Shown here piece after piece: positions 8,156 through 17,370 of a stretch of 64,000 bases of DNA. Each line of letters starts with the position of its first letter. Positions within the stretch are counted from its first letter, which is position 1. The notes beneath the pieces were generated by a model, which worked only from the letters and a program-made list of their open reading frames with translations, had not been told where the DNA came from and made no database searches. The translations under genes were made by a program, and so were the position numbers. Origin of the DNA: JBDSSS01 sp963764195 (GTDB taxonomy: Bacteria > Actinomycetota > Actinomycetes > Actinomycetales > Dermatophilaceae); assembly GCA_963764195.1 (NCBI GenBank), contig CAVXRG010000003.1, positions 806,001 to 870,000 on the forward strand. The letters are read 5' to 3'.

Positions 8156-9336
8156 CCCTCAACGTCCCATCGAGGGCCGGAATCGACCGGCTCCCAGCCC
8201 TGCTCGTGCTCGAGGACGGCCGCACCTTTCGTGGGTCCTCCTACGGCGCGATCGGTGAGACCGTCGGTGAGGCGGTGTTCTCCACGGGGATGAGCGGCTA
8301 CCAGGAGACGCTGACCGATCCCAGTTACCACCGCCAGGTCATCGTCATGACCGCTCCCCACGTGGGCAACACGGGCGTCAACGCCGAGGACGACGAGTCG
8401 GCCCGCATCTGGGCCGCCGGCTACGTCGTCCGCGACCCTGCGCTGCGTTCGTCGAGCTGGCGCGCCACCCGTGAGCTGGAGGACGAGCTGCGGGACCAGG
8501 GCGTCGTCGGCGTCTGCCAGGTCGACACCCGCGCCCTCACCCGGCACCTGCGCGAGCGCGGTGCGATGCGGGTCGGGCTCTTCAGCGGCGCCGCCGCCGA
8601 TCGGCCCCTGGCGGAGCTGCTCGAGGTCGTCACCACGAGCCCGCAGATGTCCGGTGCCGCGCTCGCTGCCGAGGTCACCACGACCGAGGCGTATGCCGTC
8701 CCCGCCGTCGGCGAGAAGCGCTTCACCGTCGCGGCCCTCGACCTCGGCATCAAGGCGATGACACCGCAGCTGATGGCGGAGCGCGGCATCGAGGTCCACG
8801 TCCTGCCGGCGAGCGCGACCCTCGAGGACGTCCTGGCCGTGGGTGACGACGGACCGGACGGGGTGTTCTTCTCCAACGGGCCGGGTGACCCGTCGGCCGC
8901 CGACACCGAGGTGGCCCTGCTCCGCTCGGTGCTCGACGTGGGACTGCCCTTCTTCGGCATCTGCTTCGGCAACCAGCTGCTCGGCCGCGCCCTCGGCTTC
9001 GGCACCTACAAGCTCACGTACGGCCACCGCGGCATCAACCAGCCGGTGATGGACCGCGCGACCGGCAAGGTCGAGGTCACCGCCCACAACCACGGCTTCG
9101 CCGTCGACGCCCCCCTCGACGCCGACAGTGACACCCCTTACGGGCGGGTCCGCGTCTCCCATGTCTGCCTCAACGACGACGTCGTGGAGGGGCTCGAGTG
9201 CCTCGACCGGCCCGCCTACTCGGTGCAGTACCACCCGGAGGCGGCCGCCGGCCCGCACGACGCCGCCTACCTCTTCAACCGCTTCACCGACCTGATGACC
9301 CACCACCAGCAGCAGAAGCAGGGAGTCACCGCCTGA
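8152..9336 (+). CDS. carA: Carbamoyl-phosphate synthase small (glutaminase) subunit
   Basis: 394 aa from GTG 8152, which overlaps the pyrC stop (GTGA); earlier starts would run deep into pyrC. It supplies ammonia from glutamine to CarB. The class I amidotransferase motif FFGICFGNQLLGRA carries the nucleophile Cys, and YSVQYHPEAAAGPHDA supplies the catalytic His-Pro-Glu. The N-terminal half (VFSTGMSGYQETLTDPSY) is the CarA-specific domain. Ends TGATG with carB. Confidence 0.97.
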   Translation: MTLNVPSRAGIDRLPALLVLEDGRTFRGSSYGAIGETVGEAVFSTGMSGYQETLTDPSYHRQVIVMTAPHVGNTGVNAEDDESARIWAAGYVVRDPALRSSSWRATRELEDELRDQGVVGVCQVDTRALTRHLRERGAMRVGLFSGAAADRPLAELLEVVTTSPQMSGAALAAEVTTTEAYAVPAVGEKRFTVAALDLGIKAMTPQLMAERGIEVHVLPASATLEDVLAVGDDGPDGVFFSNGPGDPSAADTEVALLRSVLDVGLPFFGICFGNQLLGRALGFGTYKLTYGHRGINQPVMDRATGKVEVTAHNHGFAVDAPLDADSDTPYGRVRVSHVCLNDDVVEGLECLDRPAYSVQYHPEAAAGPHDAAYLFNRFTDLMTHHQQQKQGVTA

Positions 9337-12300
9337 TGCCCAAGCGCACCGACATCAGCAGCGTCCTCGTCATCGGTTCCGGCCCGATCGTCATCGGTCA
9401 GGCCTGCGAGTTCGACTACTCCGGGACCCAGGCCTGCCGGGTGCTGCGCGAGGAGGGCATCCGTGTCATCCTCGTCAACAGCAACCCGGCAACGATCATG
9501 ACCGACCCCGAGTTCGCCGACGCGACCTACGTCGAGCCGATCACCCCCGAGATCGTCGAGGCGATCATCGCCAAGGAGCGGCCCGACGCCGTGCTCGCCA
9601 CCCTCGGTGGCCAGACGGCCCTCAACTGCGCGATCAGCCTCCACGAGGCCGGAGTCCTCGAGAAGTACGGCTGCCCGCTCATCGGGGCCAACGTCGAGGC
9701 GATCCAGCTCGGTGAGGACCGTGAGGCCTTCAAGGGCGTCGTCGAGCGGTGCGGCGCCGAGTCGGCCCGCTCGATGATCTGCCACACGATGGACGAGCTC
9801 CTCGCTGCCGCAGACGAGCTCACCTACCCGGTGGTCGTGCGGCCCTCGTTCACGATGGGCGGCCTGGGCTCGGGCTTCGCCTACGACGAGGCGGACCTGC
9901 GCCGCATCGGCGGCCAGGGTCTGCAGTACTCGCCCACGACCGAGGTCCTCCTCGAGGAGTCGATCATCGGCTGGAAGGAGTACGAGCTCGAGGTGATGCG
10001 CGACCATGCCGACAACGTCGTCGTCGTCTGCTCGATCGAGAACCTCGACCCGATGGGCGTCCACACGGGCGACTCCATCACGGTGGCTCCCGCCCTGACC
10101 CTGACCGACCGGGAGTACCAGCGGCTGCGCGACATCGGCATCGCGGTCATCCGCGAGGTCGGCGTCGACACCGGCGGCTGCAACATCCAGTTCGCGGTCA
10201 ATCCGGTCGACGGCCGGATCATCGTCATCGAGATGAACCCCCGCGTGTCCCGCTCGAGCGCCCTGGCGTCCAAGGCGACCGGCTTCCCGATCGCGAAGAT
10301 CGCGGCCAAGATGGCGATCGGCTACACCCTCGACGAGGTGCCCAACGACATCACCCGCGAGACGCCTGCAAGCTTCGAGCCGTCGCTCGACTACGTCGTC
10401 GTCAAGGTGCCGCGCTTCGCCTTCGAGAAGTTCCCGGCCGCCGACCCGACCCTCACGACGACGATGAAGTCGGTCGGGGAGGCGATGGCCATCGGGCGCA
10501 ACTTCACCGAGGCCCTCCAGAAGGCGCTGCGCAGCTTGGAGAAGAAGGGGGCCTCGTTCCACTGGGACGACGACCTCACCCGCGTGCAGGCCGAGCGCCT
10601 CCTCGAGGAGGCGCGCACCCCCACCGACGGCCGGATCGTCCTCGTGCAGCAAGCACTCCGCGGCGGCCTCAGTGTCGAGGAGGTGCACGACGCGACGGGG
10701 ATCGACCCGTGGTTCCTCGACCAGATCGAGCTGATCAACGACATCGCGGTGATGCTGGGCCAGGCGCCCGAGATGACCCCGGACCTGCTGCGGCTCGTCA
10801 AGCGGCACGGCTTCAGCGACGCCCAGGTGGCGTCCGTGCGGCGGATGCCGGAAGCCGTCGTCCGCGGGGTGCGCCACGCCCTCGGGGTGCGCCCGGTCTA
10901 CAAGACCGTCGACACGTGCGCCGCCGAGTTCGCTGCGACGACGCCCTACCACTACTCCAGCTACGACGAGGAGACCGAGGTGTCGCCGCGCGAACGGCCG
11001 GCCGTCATCATCCTCGGGTCGGGGCCGAACCGGATCGGGCAGGGTGTCGAGTTCGACTACTCCTGCGTCCACGCGTCATTTGCCTTGCGCGACAAGGGTT
11101 TCGACACCGTCATGATCAACTGCAACCCCGAGACGGTCTCGACCGACTACGACACGAGCAGCCGCCTCTACTTCGAGCCGCTCACCCTCGAGGACGTCCT
11201 CGAGGTGATCCACGCCGAGGCCGCGGCGGGACCCATCGCGGGCGTCATCGTCCAGCTCGGCGGGCAGACGCCGCTCGGGCTCGCGCAGGCCCTCGAGGAC
11301 GAGGGGGTGCCCATTGTCGGGACCTCACCCTCGGCGATCCACCTCGCCGAGGACCGCGGCGCCTTCGGGCAGGTGCTCGCCAGGGCCGGCCTGATCGCCC
11401 CGAAGCACGGCACCGCCATCAGCGCCGACGAGGCCCTCGTCATCGCGCGCGAGATCGGCTACCCCGTGCTCGTCCGCCCCTCCTACGTCCTCGGTGGCCG
11501 CGGCATGGTCATCGTCTACGACGACGACGCGCTCGTCACCTACGTCGAGAAGGCCACCGAGGCCTCTCCCGACCACCCGATCCTCATCGACCGCTTCCTC
11601 GACGACGCGATCGAGATCGACGTCGACGCGGTCTTCGACGGCGAGGACATGTATCTCGGCGGCATCATGGAGCACGTCGAGGAGGCCGGCATCCACTCCG
11701 GCGACAGCTCCTGCACGTTGCCCCCCGCGACCCTGGGCGACAGCGAGCTCGACCGGGTCCGGGTCGCGACCCGCAAGCTCGCCGAGGGCATCGGCGTGCG
11801 TGGCCTGATGAACGTCCAGTTCGCCCTCGCGCAGGACATCCTCTACGTCATCGAGGCCAACCCCCGGGCCTCGCGCACGGTGCCCTTCGTCGCGAAGGCC
11901 ACCGGCGTGCCGATCGCCAGCGCCGCCGCCCGGGTGATGCTCGGCGCGACGGTGCAGGAGCTGCGTGACGAGGGGATGCTGCCGCCCACCGGCGACGGGG
12001 GAGCGATGCCCGAGCACGCGCCGATGTCCTGCAAGGAAGCCGTGCTGCCCTTCACCCGGTTCCGCACCAAGGAGGGCATCGCCGTCGACTCGCTCCTCGG
12101 CCCGGAGATGCGCTCCACCGGCGAGGTGATGGGCATCGACACGAACTTCGGGACGGCGTTCAGCAAGGCCCAGCAGGGCAGTGGCTCGGCCCTGCCCCGC
12201 TCCGGGGCGATCTTCGTCTCGGTCGCCAACCGCGACAAGCGGGCCATGCTCTTCCCCGTCAAGCGGCTCGTCGACCTCGGCTTCACGATCCTCGCGACGC

Positions 12301-12668
12301 GTGGCACTGCTGCGGTGCTCCGGCGCAACGGCATACCAGCGACGCTCGTCCGCAAGATCACCGAGCGCGGTGGCGACGTCGACCCCGCGGAGACCTCGAT
12401 CGTCGACCTGATCCGGGACGGCACGGTCCAGATGGTCGTCAACACGCCGTCGGGCCAGGACGCCCGCGCCGACGGTTACGCGATCCGCGCGGCGACGACG
12501 AGTGCGGACAAGCCGATCATCACGACGATCGCCACGCTCGCAGCGGCGGTGCTCGGGATCGAGGCCCAGCTCACCGAGGAGGTGCGCGTCACCTCGCTCC
12601 AGGACCACGCGCGGGCGCTCGACCTCTACGGTCGCCACACGGCGGAGCGGGCGGAGGTCGGCGCATGA
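9336..12668 (+). CDS. carB: Carbamoyl-phosphate synthase large subunit
   Basis: 1,110 aa from ATG 9336, the full family length. Two homologous ATP-grasp halves: the first opens with SVLVIGSGPIVIGQACEFDY and has VVRPSFTMGGLGSG; the second opens with VIILGSGPNRIGQGVEFDY (about residue 555) and has LVRPSYVLGGRGM. An oligomerisation segment lies between them, and a C-terminal MGS-like domain (FPVKRLVDLGFTILATRGTA) is the usual allosteric site. It makes carbamoyl phosphate for both pyrimidines and arginine. The start overlaps the carA stop by one base; the stop overlaps pyrK (ATGA). Confidence 0.97.
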   Translation: MPKRTDISSVLVIGSGPIVIGQACEFDYSGTQACRVLREEGIRVILVNSNPATIMTDPEFADATYVEPITPEIVEAIIAKERPDAVLATLGGQTALNCAISLHEAGVLEKYGCPLIGANVEAIQLGEDREAFKGVVERCGAESARSMICHTMDELLAAADELTYPVVVRPSFTMGGLGSGFAYDEADLRRIGGQGLQYSPTTEVLLEESIIGWKEYELEVMRDHADNVVVVCSIENLDPMGVHTGDSITVAPALTLTDREYQRLRDIGIAVIREVGVDTGGCNIQFAVNPVDGRIIVIEMNPRVSRSSALASKATGFPIAKIAAKMAIGYTLDEVPNDITRETPASFEPSLDYVVVKVPRFAFEKFPAADPTLTTTMKSVGEAMAIGRNFTEALQKALRSLEKKGASFHWDDDLTRVQAERLLEEARTPTDGRIVLVQQALRGGLSVEEVHDATGIDPWFLDQIELINDIAVMLGQAPEMTPDLLRLVKRHGFSDAQVASVRRMPEAVVRGVRHALGVRPVYKTVDTCAAEFAATTPYHYSSYDEETEVSPRERPAVIILGSGPNRIGQGVEFDYSCVHASFALRDKGFDTVMINCNPETVSTDYDTSSRLYFEPLTLEDVLEVIHAEAAAGPIAGVIVQLGGQTPLGLAQALEDEGVPIVGTSPSAIHLAEDRGAFGQVLARAGLIAPKHGTAISADEALVIAREIGYPVLVRPSYVLGGRGMVIVYDDDALVTYVEKATEASPDHPILIDRFLDDAIEIDVDAVFDGEDMYLGGIMEHVEEAGIHSGDSSCTLPPATLGDSELDRVRVATRKLAEGIGVRGLMNVQFALAQDILYVIEANPRASRTVPFVAKATGVPIASAAARVMLGATVQELRDEGMLPPTGDGGAMPEHAPMSCKEAVLPFTRFRTKEGIAVDSLLGPEMRSTGEVMGIDTNFGTAFSKAQQGSGSALPRSGAIFVSVANRDKRAMLFPVKRLVDLGFTILATRGTAAVLRRNGIPATLVRKITERGGDVDPAETSIVDLIRDGTVQMVVNTPSGQDARADGYAIRAATTSADKPIITTIATLAAAVLGIEAQLTEEVRVTSLQDHARALDLYGRHTAERAEVGA

Positions 12669-13567
12669 GTGCGGCCGCCGACACCGGCGGCCGCCGGGCC
12701 CGGGTCGTCCAGGAGCAGGCCGAGGTCATCGCGACGAAGCGGGTGGGGGCCTACCAGCACCTCACTCTCGTCGCGCCGGGCGTCGCCGAGCTGGCCCGGC
12801 CGGGACAGTTCGTCGCCCTGGCCGTCGGCGGGGAGACGTCCGCGGCGCTGCTGCGCCGGTCGTTCTCGATCCACAAGGTCAGCACCAGCGGCACCTACGG
12901 CGGCACGGTCGAGATCGTTGTCGCCGCAGTCGGACCGGGCACCCAGTGGATCGTCGACCGATCACCCCATGACCCGATTGGTGTCGTCGGTCCGCTTGGT
13001 CGGGCCTTCCCCCTGCCAAGGGGTCCGGTGCCCTGCGTCCTCGTGGGCGGCGGCTACGGCAGCGCGCCCCTCTTCTGGCTCGCGAGCGAGCTGCGGTCGC
13101 GCGGCTGCCACGTCGAGATGGTCCTCGGCGCCGCGAGCGAGGACCGGCTCTTCGGCGTCGTCGAGGCCCGCCGGGCGACCGACGGGGTCACCGTGACGAC
13201 CGACGACGGGTCGACCGGGCACCGGGGCTGGGTCAGCGACGTGCTCCCCGAGGTCATCGACCGCACCGGCGCCGGCGTGGTCTACGGCTGCGGTCCGATG
13301 GGGATGCTGCACTCGATCACCGACATCGCCGCCGCCCACGGCGCGGTGGCGCAGATCGCCGTCGAGGAGTCGATGGCATGCGGCGTCGGGGTCTGCATGA
13401 CGTGCGTCATGCCCGTCGTCGGCAGCGACGGCCTGACCCGGATGGTGCGCTCCTGCGTCGAGGGTCCCGTCTTCCGCGGAGACCGCGTCCGGTGGGACGC
13501 CTTCGACGGCAACCACGCCCGGGTCCCGGAGGACGCCGTCGGCGCGCCGAAGGGAAGTGGCCGCTGA
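12665..13567 (+). CDS. pyrK: Dihydroorotate dehydrogenase electron transfer subunit PyrK
   Basis: 300 aa ferredoxin-reductase-fold protein. The N-terminal FAD domain has LLRRSFSIHKV (R-x-Y/F-S), the NAD(P) part has VLVGGGYGSAPLFWLA, and the C-terminal cluster ESMACGVGVCMTC plus a fourth Cys in VRSCVEGPVF binds [2Fe-2S]. It passes electrons from PyrD FMN to NAD+. Its presence defines a class 1B enzyme, unlike the quinone-linked PyrD of Mycobacterium. Overlaps carB (ATGA) and pyrD (TGATG). Confidence 0.95.
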   Translation: MSAAADTGGRRARVVQEQAEVIATKRVGAYQHLTLVAPGVAELARPGQFVALAVGGETSAALLRRSFSIHKVSTSGTYGGTVEIVVAAVGPGTQWIVDRSPHDPIGVVGPLGRAFPLPRGPVPCVLVGGGYGSAPLFWLASELRSRGCHVEMVLGAASEDRLFGVVEARRATDGVTVTTDDGSTGHRGWVSDVLPEVIDRTGAGVVYGCGPMGMLHSITDIAAAHGAVAQIAVEESMACGVGVCMTCVMPVVGSDGLTRMVRSCVEGPVFRGDRVRWDAFDGNHARVPEDAVGAPKGSGR

Positions 13568-14514
13568 TGGTCGACCTGTCCGTCACCCTCGCGGGGCGCA
13601 CGCTGCGCAACCCGCTCATGACGGCCTCCGGCTGCGCCGCCAACGGCAAGGAGCTCCACCGCTTCTTCGACGTCAGCGACCTCGGCGCCTTCGTCACCAA
13701 GTCGGTGATGGCCGACGCGCGGTCGGGCCGCGGCACACCGCGGATGGCCGAGACGCCGTCGGGGATGCTCAACTCGATCGGCCTGCAGGGCCCGGGGATC
13801 GACGTCTTCGCCGCCGAGGACCTGCCGTGGCTGCACTCGGTCGGGGCGAGCGTCCTGCCCTCCATCGCCGGAGGGTCGGCCACCGAGTTTGCCGCTGTCG
13901 CAGCGAGGCTGCGCGAGAGCCCCGGCTTCGACGCGGTCGTCGGGGTCGAGGTCAACATCTCGTGCCCCAACGTCGCCAACCGCGGGCTCGTCTTCGCCTG
14001 CGACCCGCTCGCCTCCGCCAAGGTGATCGCCCTCGTCCGTGAGCAGCTGCCCCGCGACGTCGGCGTCTTCGCCAAGCTGAGCCCCGACGTCACCGACATC
14101 ACCGCGATCGCCGCCGCCTGCGTCAAGGCCGGGGCCGACGGGCTCACCATGATCAACACGCTCCTCGGCATGTCGATCGACGTCGACCGGATGCGGCCGC
14201 ACCTCGGCGGCGTCACCGGCGGCCTGTCCGGCCCCGGCATCCGCCCCGTCGCGGTCCGGGCGGTGTGGCAGGTCAAGACGGCGATGCTCGAGGGACGGAT
14301 CCCGACGGTCCCGATCATCGGGGTCGGGGGAGTGCGGACCGGGCGCGATGCCCTCGAGTTCGTCGCCGCCGGTGCGAGCGCCGTCCAGGTGGGCACCGCC
14401 ACCTTCAACGACCCGACCGCCCCGGTGCGGGTCCTCGCCGAGCTCGAGGAGCTGCTCGAGAGCAGGGGCGTCACCGCCTTCACCGACGTGATCGGCGCGG
14501 CGCACCAGCGCTGA
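13567..14514 (+). CDS. pyrD: Dihydroorotate dehydrogenase, class 1B catalytic subunit
   Basis: 315 aa from ATG 13567, one base into the pyrK stop. TIM-barrel FMN enzyme oxidising dihydroorotate to orotate. The active-site loop VNISCPNVANRG carries the class 1 catalytic Cys. PLMTASGCAANGKE and IIGVGGVRTGRDALEFVAAGASAVQVGTA bind substrate and FMN phosphate. Cytosolic, with no N-terminal membrane extension, consistent with pairing to PyrK. Confidence 0.96.
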   Translation: MVDLSVTLAGRTLRNPLMTASGCAANGKELHRFFDVSDLGAFVTKSVMADARSGRGTPRMAETPSGMLNSIGLQGPGIDVFAAEDLPWLHSVGASVLPSIAGGSATEFAAVAARLRESPGFDAVVGVEVNISCPNVANRGLVFACDPLASAKVIALVREQLPRDVGVFAKLSPDVTDITAIAAACVKAGADGLTMINTLLGMSIDVDRMRPHLGGVTGGLSGPGIRPVAVRAVWQVKTAMLEGRIPTVPIIGVGGVRTGRDALEFVAAGASAVQVGTATFNDPTAPVRVLAELEELLESRGVTAFTDVIGAAHQR

Positions 14515-14533
14515 CGCCGGAAGGAGCCAGACG

Positions 14534-15373
14534 ATGACGACGTCCTTCGGGGTCAGACTGCGACGGTCGATGGCCGTGCACGGGCCGCTCTGCGTGGGGA
14601 TCGACCCGCACCGCGCCCTCGTCGAGTCGTGGGGTCTGTCGTACGGCGTGGCCGGGCTGGAGCGCTTCGCGTTGACCTGCGTCGAGGCCTTCGCCGGTCG
14701 GGTCGCCGCGGTCAAGCCGCAGTCGGCCTTCTTCGAGGTCTTCGGCAGCGCCGGCATCGCCGTCCTCGAGCGGGTCCTCACCGAGCTGCGCGAGGCCGGC
14801 ACCCTCACCGTCCTCGACGCGAAGCGCGGCGACATCGGCTCGACGATGGCCGCCTACGCCGAGGCCCTGCTCGGCACGGACGCCGTCGCACCCGCCGACG
14901 CCGTCACGCTCAGCCCCTTCCTCGGATACGAGTCGCTACGTCCCGCCCTCGACCTCGCCGAGCAGACCGGGCGCGGGGTCTTCGTGCTCGCGCTGACGAG
15001 CAACCCGGAGGGCCCCTCGGTGCAGCACGCGCGGCACGAGGGCCGCAGCGTCGCCGCCGGGATCGTGGAGGGGGCGACGGTCGACAACGCCCTCGCCCGC
15101 GAGCGGGGCGACCTCGGCAGCGTGGGGCTCGTCATCGGGGCCACGGTCGGCACCGCCGTCGACGACCTCGGCCTCGACCTCGTCACCGCCGCGACACCGG
15201 TCCTCGCGCCCGGCTTCGGGGCCCAGGGCGGCACGGTGGCCGACCTCGACGCCGTCTTCGGTGCGGCCCGGGGCCAGGTGCTCGCCTCCTCGAGCCGGGA
15301 GGTCCTCGGGGCCGGACCTGACGTCGCGAGCCTCGTCGACCGGCTCCGCCGCGTCTCCGACTCGCTGCGCTGA
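14534..15373 (+). CDS. pyrF: Orotidine 5'-phosphate decarboxylase, type 2
   Basis: 279 aa with SD AAGGAG (14521-14526) 7 nt before ATG. It decarboxylates OMP to UMP, the last step encoded here. The longer actinobacterial type (about 270-280 aa) is shown by CVGIDPH, VKPQSAFFEVFG and the catalytic TVLDAKRGDIGSTM (Asp-x-Lys-x2-Asp). 19 nt after pyrD, the only real gap in the operon. pyrE is not in the window. Confidence 0.96.
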   Translation: MTTSFGVRLRRSMAVHGPLCVGIDPHRALVESWGLSYGVAGLERFALTCVEAFAGRVAAVKPQSAFFEVFGSAGIAVLERVLTELREAGTLTVLDAKRGDIGSTMAAYAEALLGTDAVAPADAVTLSPFLGYESLRPALDLAEQTGRGVFVLALTSNPEGPSVQHARHEGRSVAAGIVEGATVDNALARERGDLGSVGLVIGATVGTAVDDLGLDLVTAATPVLAPGFGAQGGTVADLDAVFGAARGQVLASSSREVLGAGPDVASLVDRLRRVSDSLR

Positions 15374-15394
15374 GCCACTGCGCCGAGATCTCGC

Positions 15395-15400
15395 TACCGT
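15395..15400 (+). promoter_or_regulatory. -10 hexamer of a leaderless promoter
   Basis: TACCGT lies 7 nt before ATG 15408 of the lipoprotein; no SD is present. It separates this gene from the pyr operon. Confidence 0.45.
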
Positions 15401-15407
15401 GGGACCC

Positions 15408-15953
15408 ATGACGTGGCTCGTCCGGAGACCGTCGCCAGCGCTCGGCGCAGCCTCTGTAGTGCTCGTGGTGCTCGTGGTGCTCGCGGTGCTCGCTGGCTGC
15501 TCGACCGACGGCACGACCTCCGCCACCTCCACCTCTCCGGCTGCCCGTGTCGCCCCTGTCGCCCCTGCTGCCACCTCTACCGCGACCGCCGGGCCCGAGC
15601 CCGCGACCTCTCCTGCCGTCACGTCGCCCTCTTCCTCCCCGTCAACGGTCGCCGCCGCCCCCGTCGCGGCCTACTGCGCCGCCCTCAAGGACGAGCAGGA
15701 CGAGCTCACGGCCCTCTCCGGAGCCGTCACCGACCGCGAGGCGGTCCAGCGGGGCGTGGCGGCCCTGCAGCGGATCGAGGACGTCGCGCCCGAAGAGGTC
15801 CGTCCAGCGTGGGGCGACTTCATCGCCTTCGCGGTCACCGCCGAGAAGGGCGACGCGGCCGCGTTGGTCGGGGCCACCGAGCGGCTCGCCGCCGCGAGCG
15901 CGACGATCGCCGAGCACGCCGCCCGGACCTGCGGCAGCGCCCCGCTCCCGTAG
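15408..15953 (+). CDS. Putative lipoprotein of unknown function
   Basis: 181 aa. A short basic N-terminus is followed by a Val/Leu-rich hydrophobic stretch and a lipobox VLAGC (Cys about residue 30), so it is probably exported and anchored by a diacylglycerol Cys. Residues 31-85 are a Ser/Thr/Ala/Pro linker. The C-terminal ~95 residues (from AAYCAALKDEQDELTAL to HAARTCG) form a helical domain bracketed by two Cys that may form a disulfide. I do not recognise the family. Confidence 0.75.
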   Translation: MTWLVRRPSPALGAASVVLVVLVVLAVLAGCSTDGTTSATSTSPAARVAPVAPAATSTATAGPEPATSPAVTSPSSSPSTVAAAPVAAYCAALKDEQDELTALSGAVTDREAVQRGVAALQRIEDVAPEEVRPAWGDFIAFAVTAEKGDAAALVGATERLAAASATIAEHAARTCGSAPLP

Positions 15954-15982
15954 CCGGACCCGCCCCGACGTCGAGGGTCGCG

Positions 15983-16012
15983 TTGCGACGCCGCCCCACG
16001 GGTCGCTAGGTT
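15983..16012 (+). promoter_or_regulatory. Vegetative promoter of mihF-gmk
   Basis: TTGCGA (15983-15988) and TAGGTT (16007-16012) are 18 nt apart, a good housekeeping sigma match. The expected start near 16019 leaves a leader of about 90 nt before mihF. Confidence 0.5.
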
Positions 16013-16110
16013 CGGCTGGACAGCACGAGCGGTGTCCGGCCCCGGACGCGCCCGTCACCCCTCCAGCGCGGACGCCCGCGCACCCACAGGCATCGAGGAG
16101 AACGTTCATC

Positions 16111-16428
16111 GTGGCCCTACCCCCGCTCACCCCCGAGCAGCGCGCTGCCGCCCTGGAGAAGGCCGCCGCGGCACGACGGGAGCGGGCCGCGGTGAAGAAC
16201 CGCCTCAAGTACTCCAGCGGTTCTCTCTCCGAGGTCATCGAGGACGGCAAGATCGACCCCGTCATCGGCAAGATGAAGGTCACCGAGCTGCTCGAGTCGA
16301 TGCCCGGCGTCGGTCGGGTCCGGGCTCGGGCGATCATGGAGCAGGTCGGCATCGCCGAGTCCCGCCGGGTGCGGGGCCTGGGCGCCAACCAGGTCGAGGC
16401 ACTGCTCCGACGGTTCGAGAAGCCGTGA
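16111..16428 (+). CDS. mihF: Integration host factor, actinobacterial type (mIHF)
   Basis: 105 aa from GTG 16111 (GAGGAG 10 nt upstream). A small nucleoid protein unrelated to E. coli IHF alpha/beta. A basic N-terminal helix (LEKAAAARRERAAVKNRLK) is followed by a helix-two-turn-helix DNA-binding core with MPGVGRVRARAIMEQVGIAE. The M. tuberculosis orthologue is essential, bends DNA and is next to gmk, as here. The stop overlaps the gmk start (GTGA). Confidence 0.95.
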   Translation: MALPPLTPEQRAAALEKAAAARRERAAVKNRLKYSSGSLSEVIEDGKIDPVIGKMKVTELLESMPGVGRVRARAIMEQVGIAESRRVRGLGANQVEALLRRFEKP

Positions 16429-17012
16429 CCGCAACCGCTCCGCCGCAGCCCGGACGCCTCACCGTGCTCGCGGGCCCCACGGCTGTCGGGAAGGGCACGA
16501 TGGCCGCCTACGTGCGCACGCACTTCCCCGGCGTCTGGTTCTCGGTGTCGATGACGACCCGTCGACCGCGCCCCGGCGAGGTCGACGGCGTCCACTACCA
16601 CTTCGTCGACGACCAGGAGTTCGACCGTCTCGTCGAGGCGGGCGAGTTCCTCGAGTACGCCGTCGTCCACGGCGCGGCGAAGTACGGCACCCCGCGGGGC
16701 CCCGTCGAGCGCGCCATCCGCAGCGGTCACGACGCGCTGCTCGAGATCGACCTGCAGGGCGCCCGTCAGGTCCGCCACACGTGGCCCGACGCCCTCTTCG
16801 TCTTCCTCGAGCCGCCGAGCTGGGACGAGCTGGTCCGCCGCCTCGTCGGCCGCGGGACCGAGGACGAGGCCGAACGCGAGCGCCGCCTCGAGTCGGCGCG
16901 GGCCGAGATGGCCGCCCGCCCGGAGTTCGACGAGGTCGTCGTCAACGACGACGTTCGTCGGGCCAGCGAAGAACTCGTATCATTGATGAGGTCGGGACGC
17001 GCCGAAGGGTGA
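16425..17012 (+). CDS. gmk: Guanylate kinase
   Basis: 195 aa from GTG 16425, overlapping mihF. It phosphorylates GMP/dGMP to GDP/dGDP. The P-loop GPTAVGKGT (residues about 16-24) has Thr-Ala in place of the usual Ser-Gly, still functional in form. FSVSMTTRRPRPGEVDGVHYHF binds GMP, and LLEIDLQGARQV is the Walker-B-like segment. Conserved position between mihF and rpoZ. Confidence 0.96.
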   Translation: MTATAPPQPGRLTVLAGPTAVGKGTMAAYVRTHFPGVWFSVSMTTRRPRPGEVDGVHYHFVDDQEFDRLVEAGEFLEYAVVHGAAKYGTPRGPVERAIRSGHDALLEIDLQGARQVRHTWPDALFVFLEPPSWDELVRRLVGRGTEDEAERERRLESARAEMAARPEFDEVVVNDDVRRASEELVSLMRSGRAEG

Positions 17013-17098
17013 GTCCTGCCGTGACGTGTGCGCCGCCAGCACCCCTGGCGCACGACCAGAGCACCGCCACTTACGCCAACGAACGAAACGAGAGCACC

Positions 17099-17362
17099 GT
17101 GTCCGGTACCAAGGCTGCCCCCATCGGCATCACCAACCCGCCGATCGACGACCTGCTGAGCATCGCCGACTCCAAGTACGCGCTCGTCATCTACTCCGCC
17201 CAGCGGGCCCGCCAGATCAACGCGTACTACTCCCAGCTGCAGGAGGGCCTGCTCGACTACGTCGGCCCGCTCGTCGAGACCGACGTGCACGAGAAGCCCC
17301 TGTCGATCGCGCTCCGCGAGATCAACCAGCACATGCTGACCTCCGTGCCGACCGAGGTCTGA
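17099..17362 (+). CDS. rpoZ: RNA polymerase omega subunit
   Basis: 87 aa from GTG 17099. ITNPPIDDLLSIADSKYALVIYSAQRARQINAYYSQL is the actinobacterial omega signature (positions 9-45); it wraps the beta' C-terminus and helps assembly. The 86-nt gap after gmk may hold a separate promoter. coaBC follows 8 nt later. Confidence 0.95.
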   Translation: MSGTKAAPIGITNPPIDDLLSIADSKYALVIYSAQRARQINAYYSQLQEGLLDYVGPLVETDVHEKPLSIALREINQHMLTSVPTEV

Positions 17363-17370
17363 GCGCCCCG

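Noticed and set aside
7660..9306. Long open frame antisense to pyrC and carA
   Set aside because: Mirror of GC-rich codon bias; Val/Gly/Arg/Asp-rich with no domain, while the plus strand encodes clear enzymes.
9749..11968. 739-codon frame inside carB
   Set aside because: Arg/Pro/His-rich out-of-frame reading of carB with no recognisable fold.
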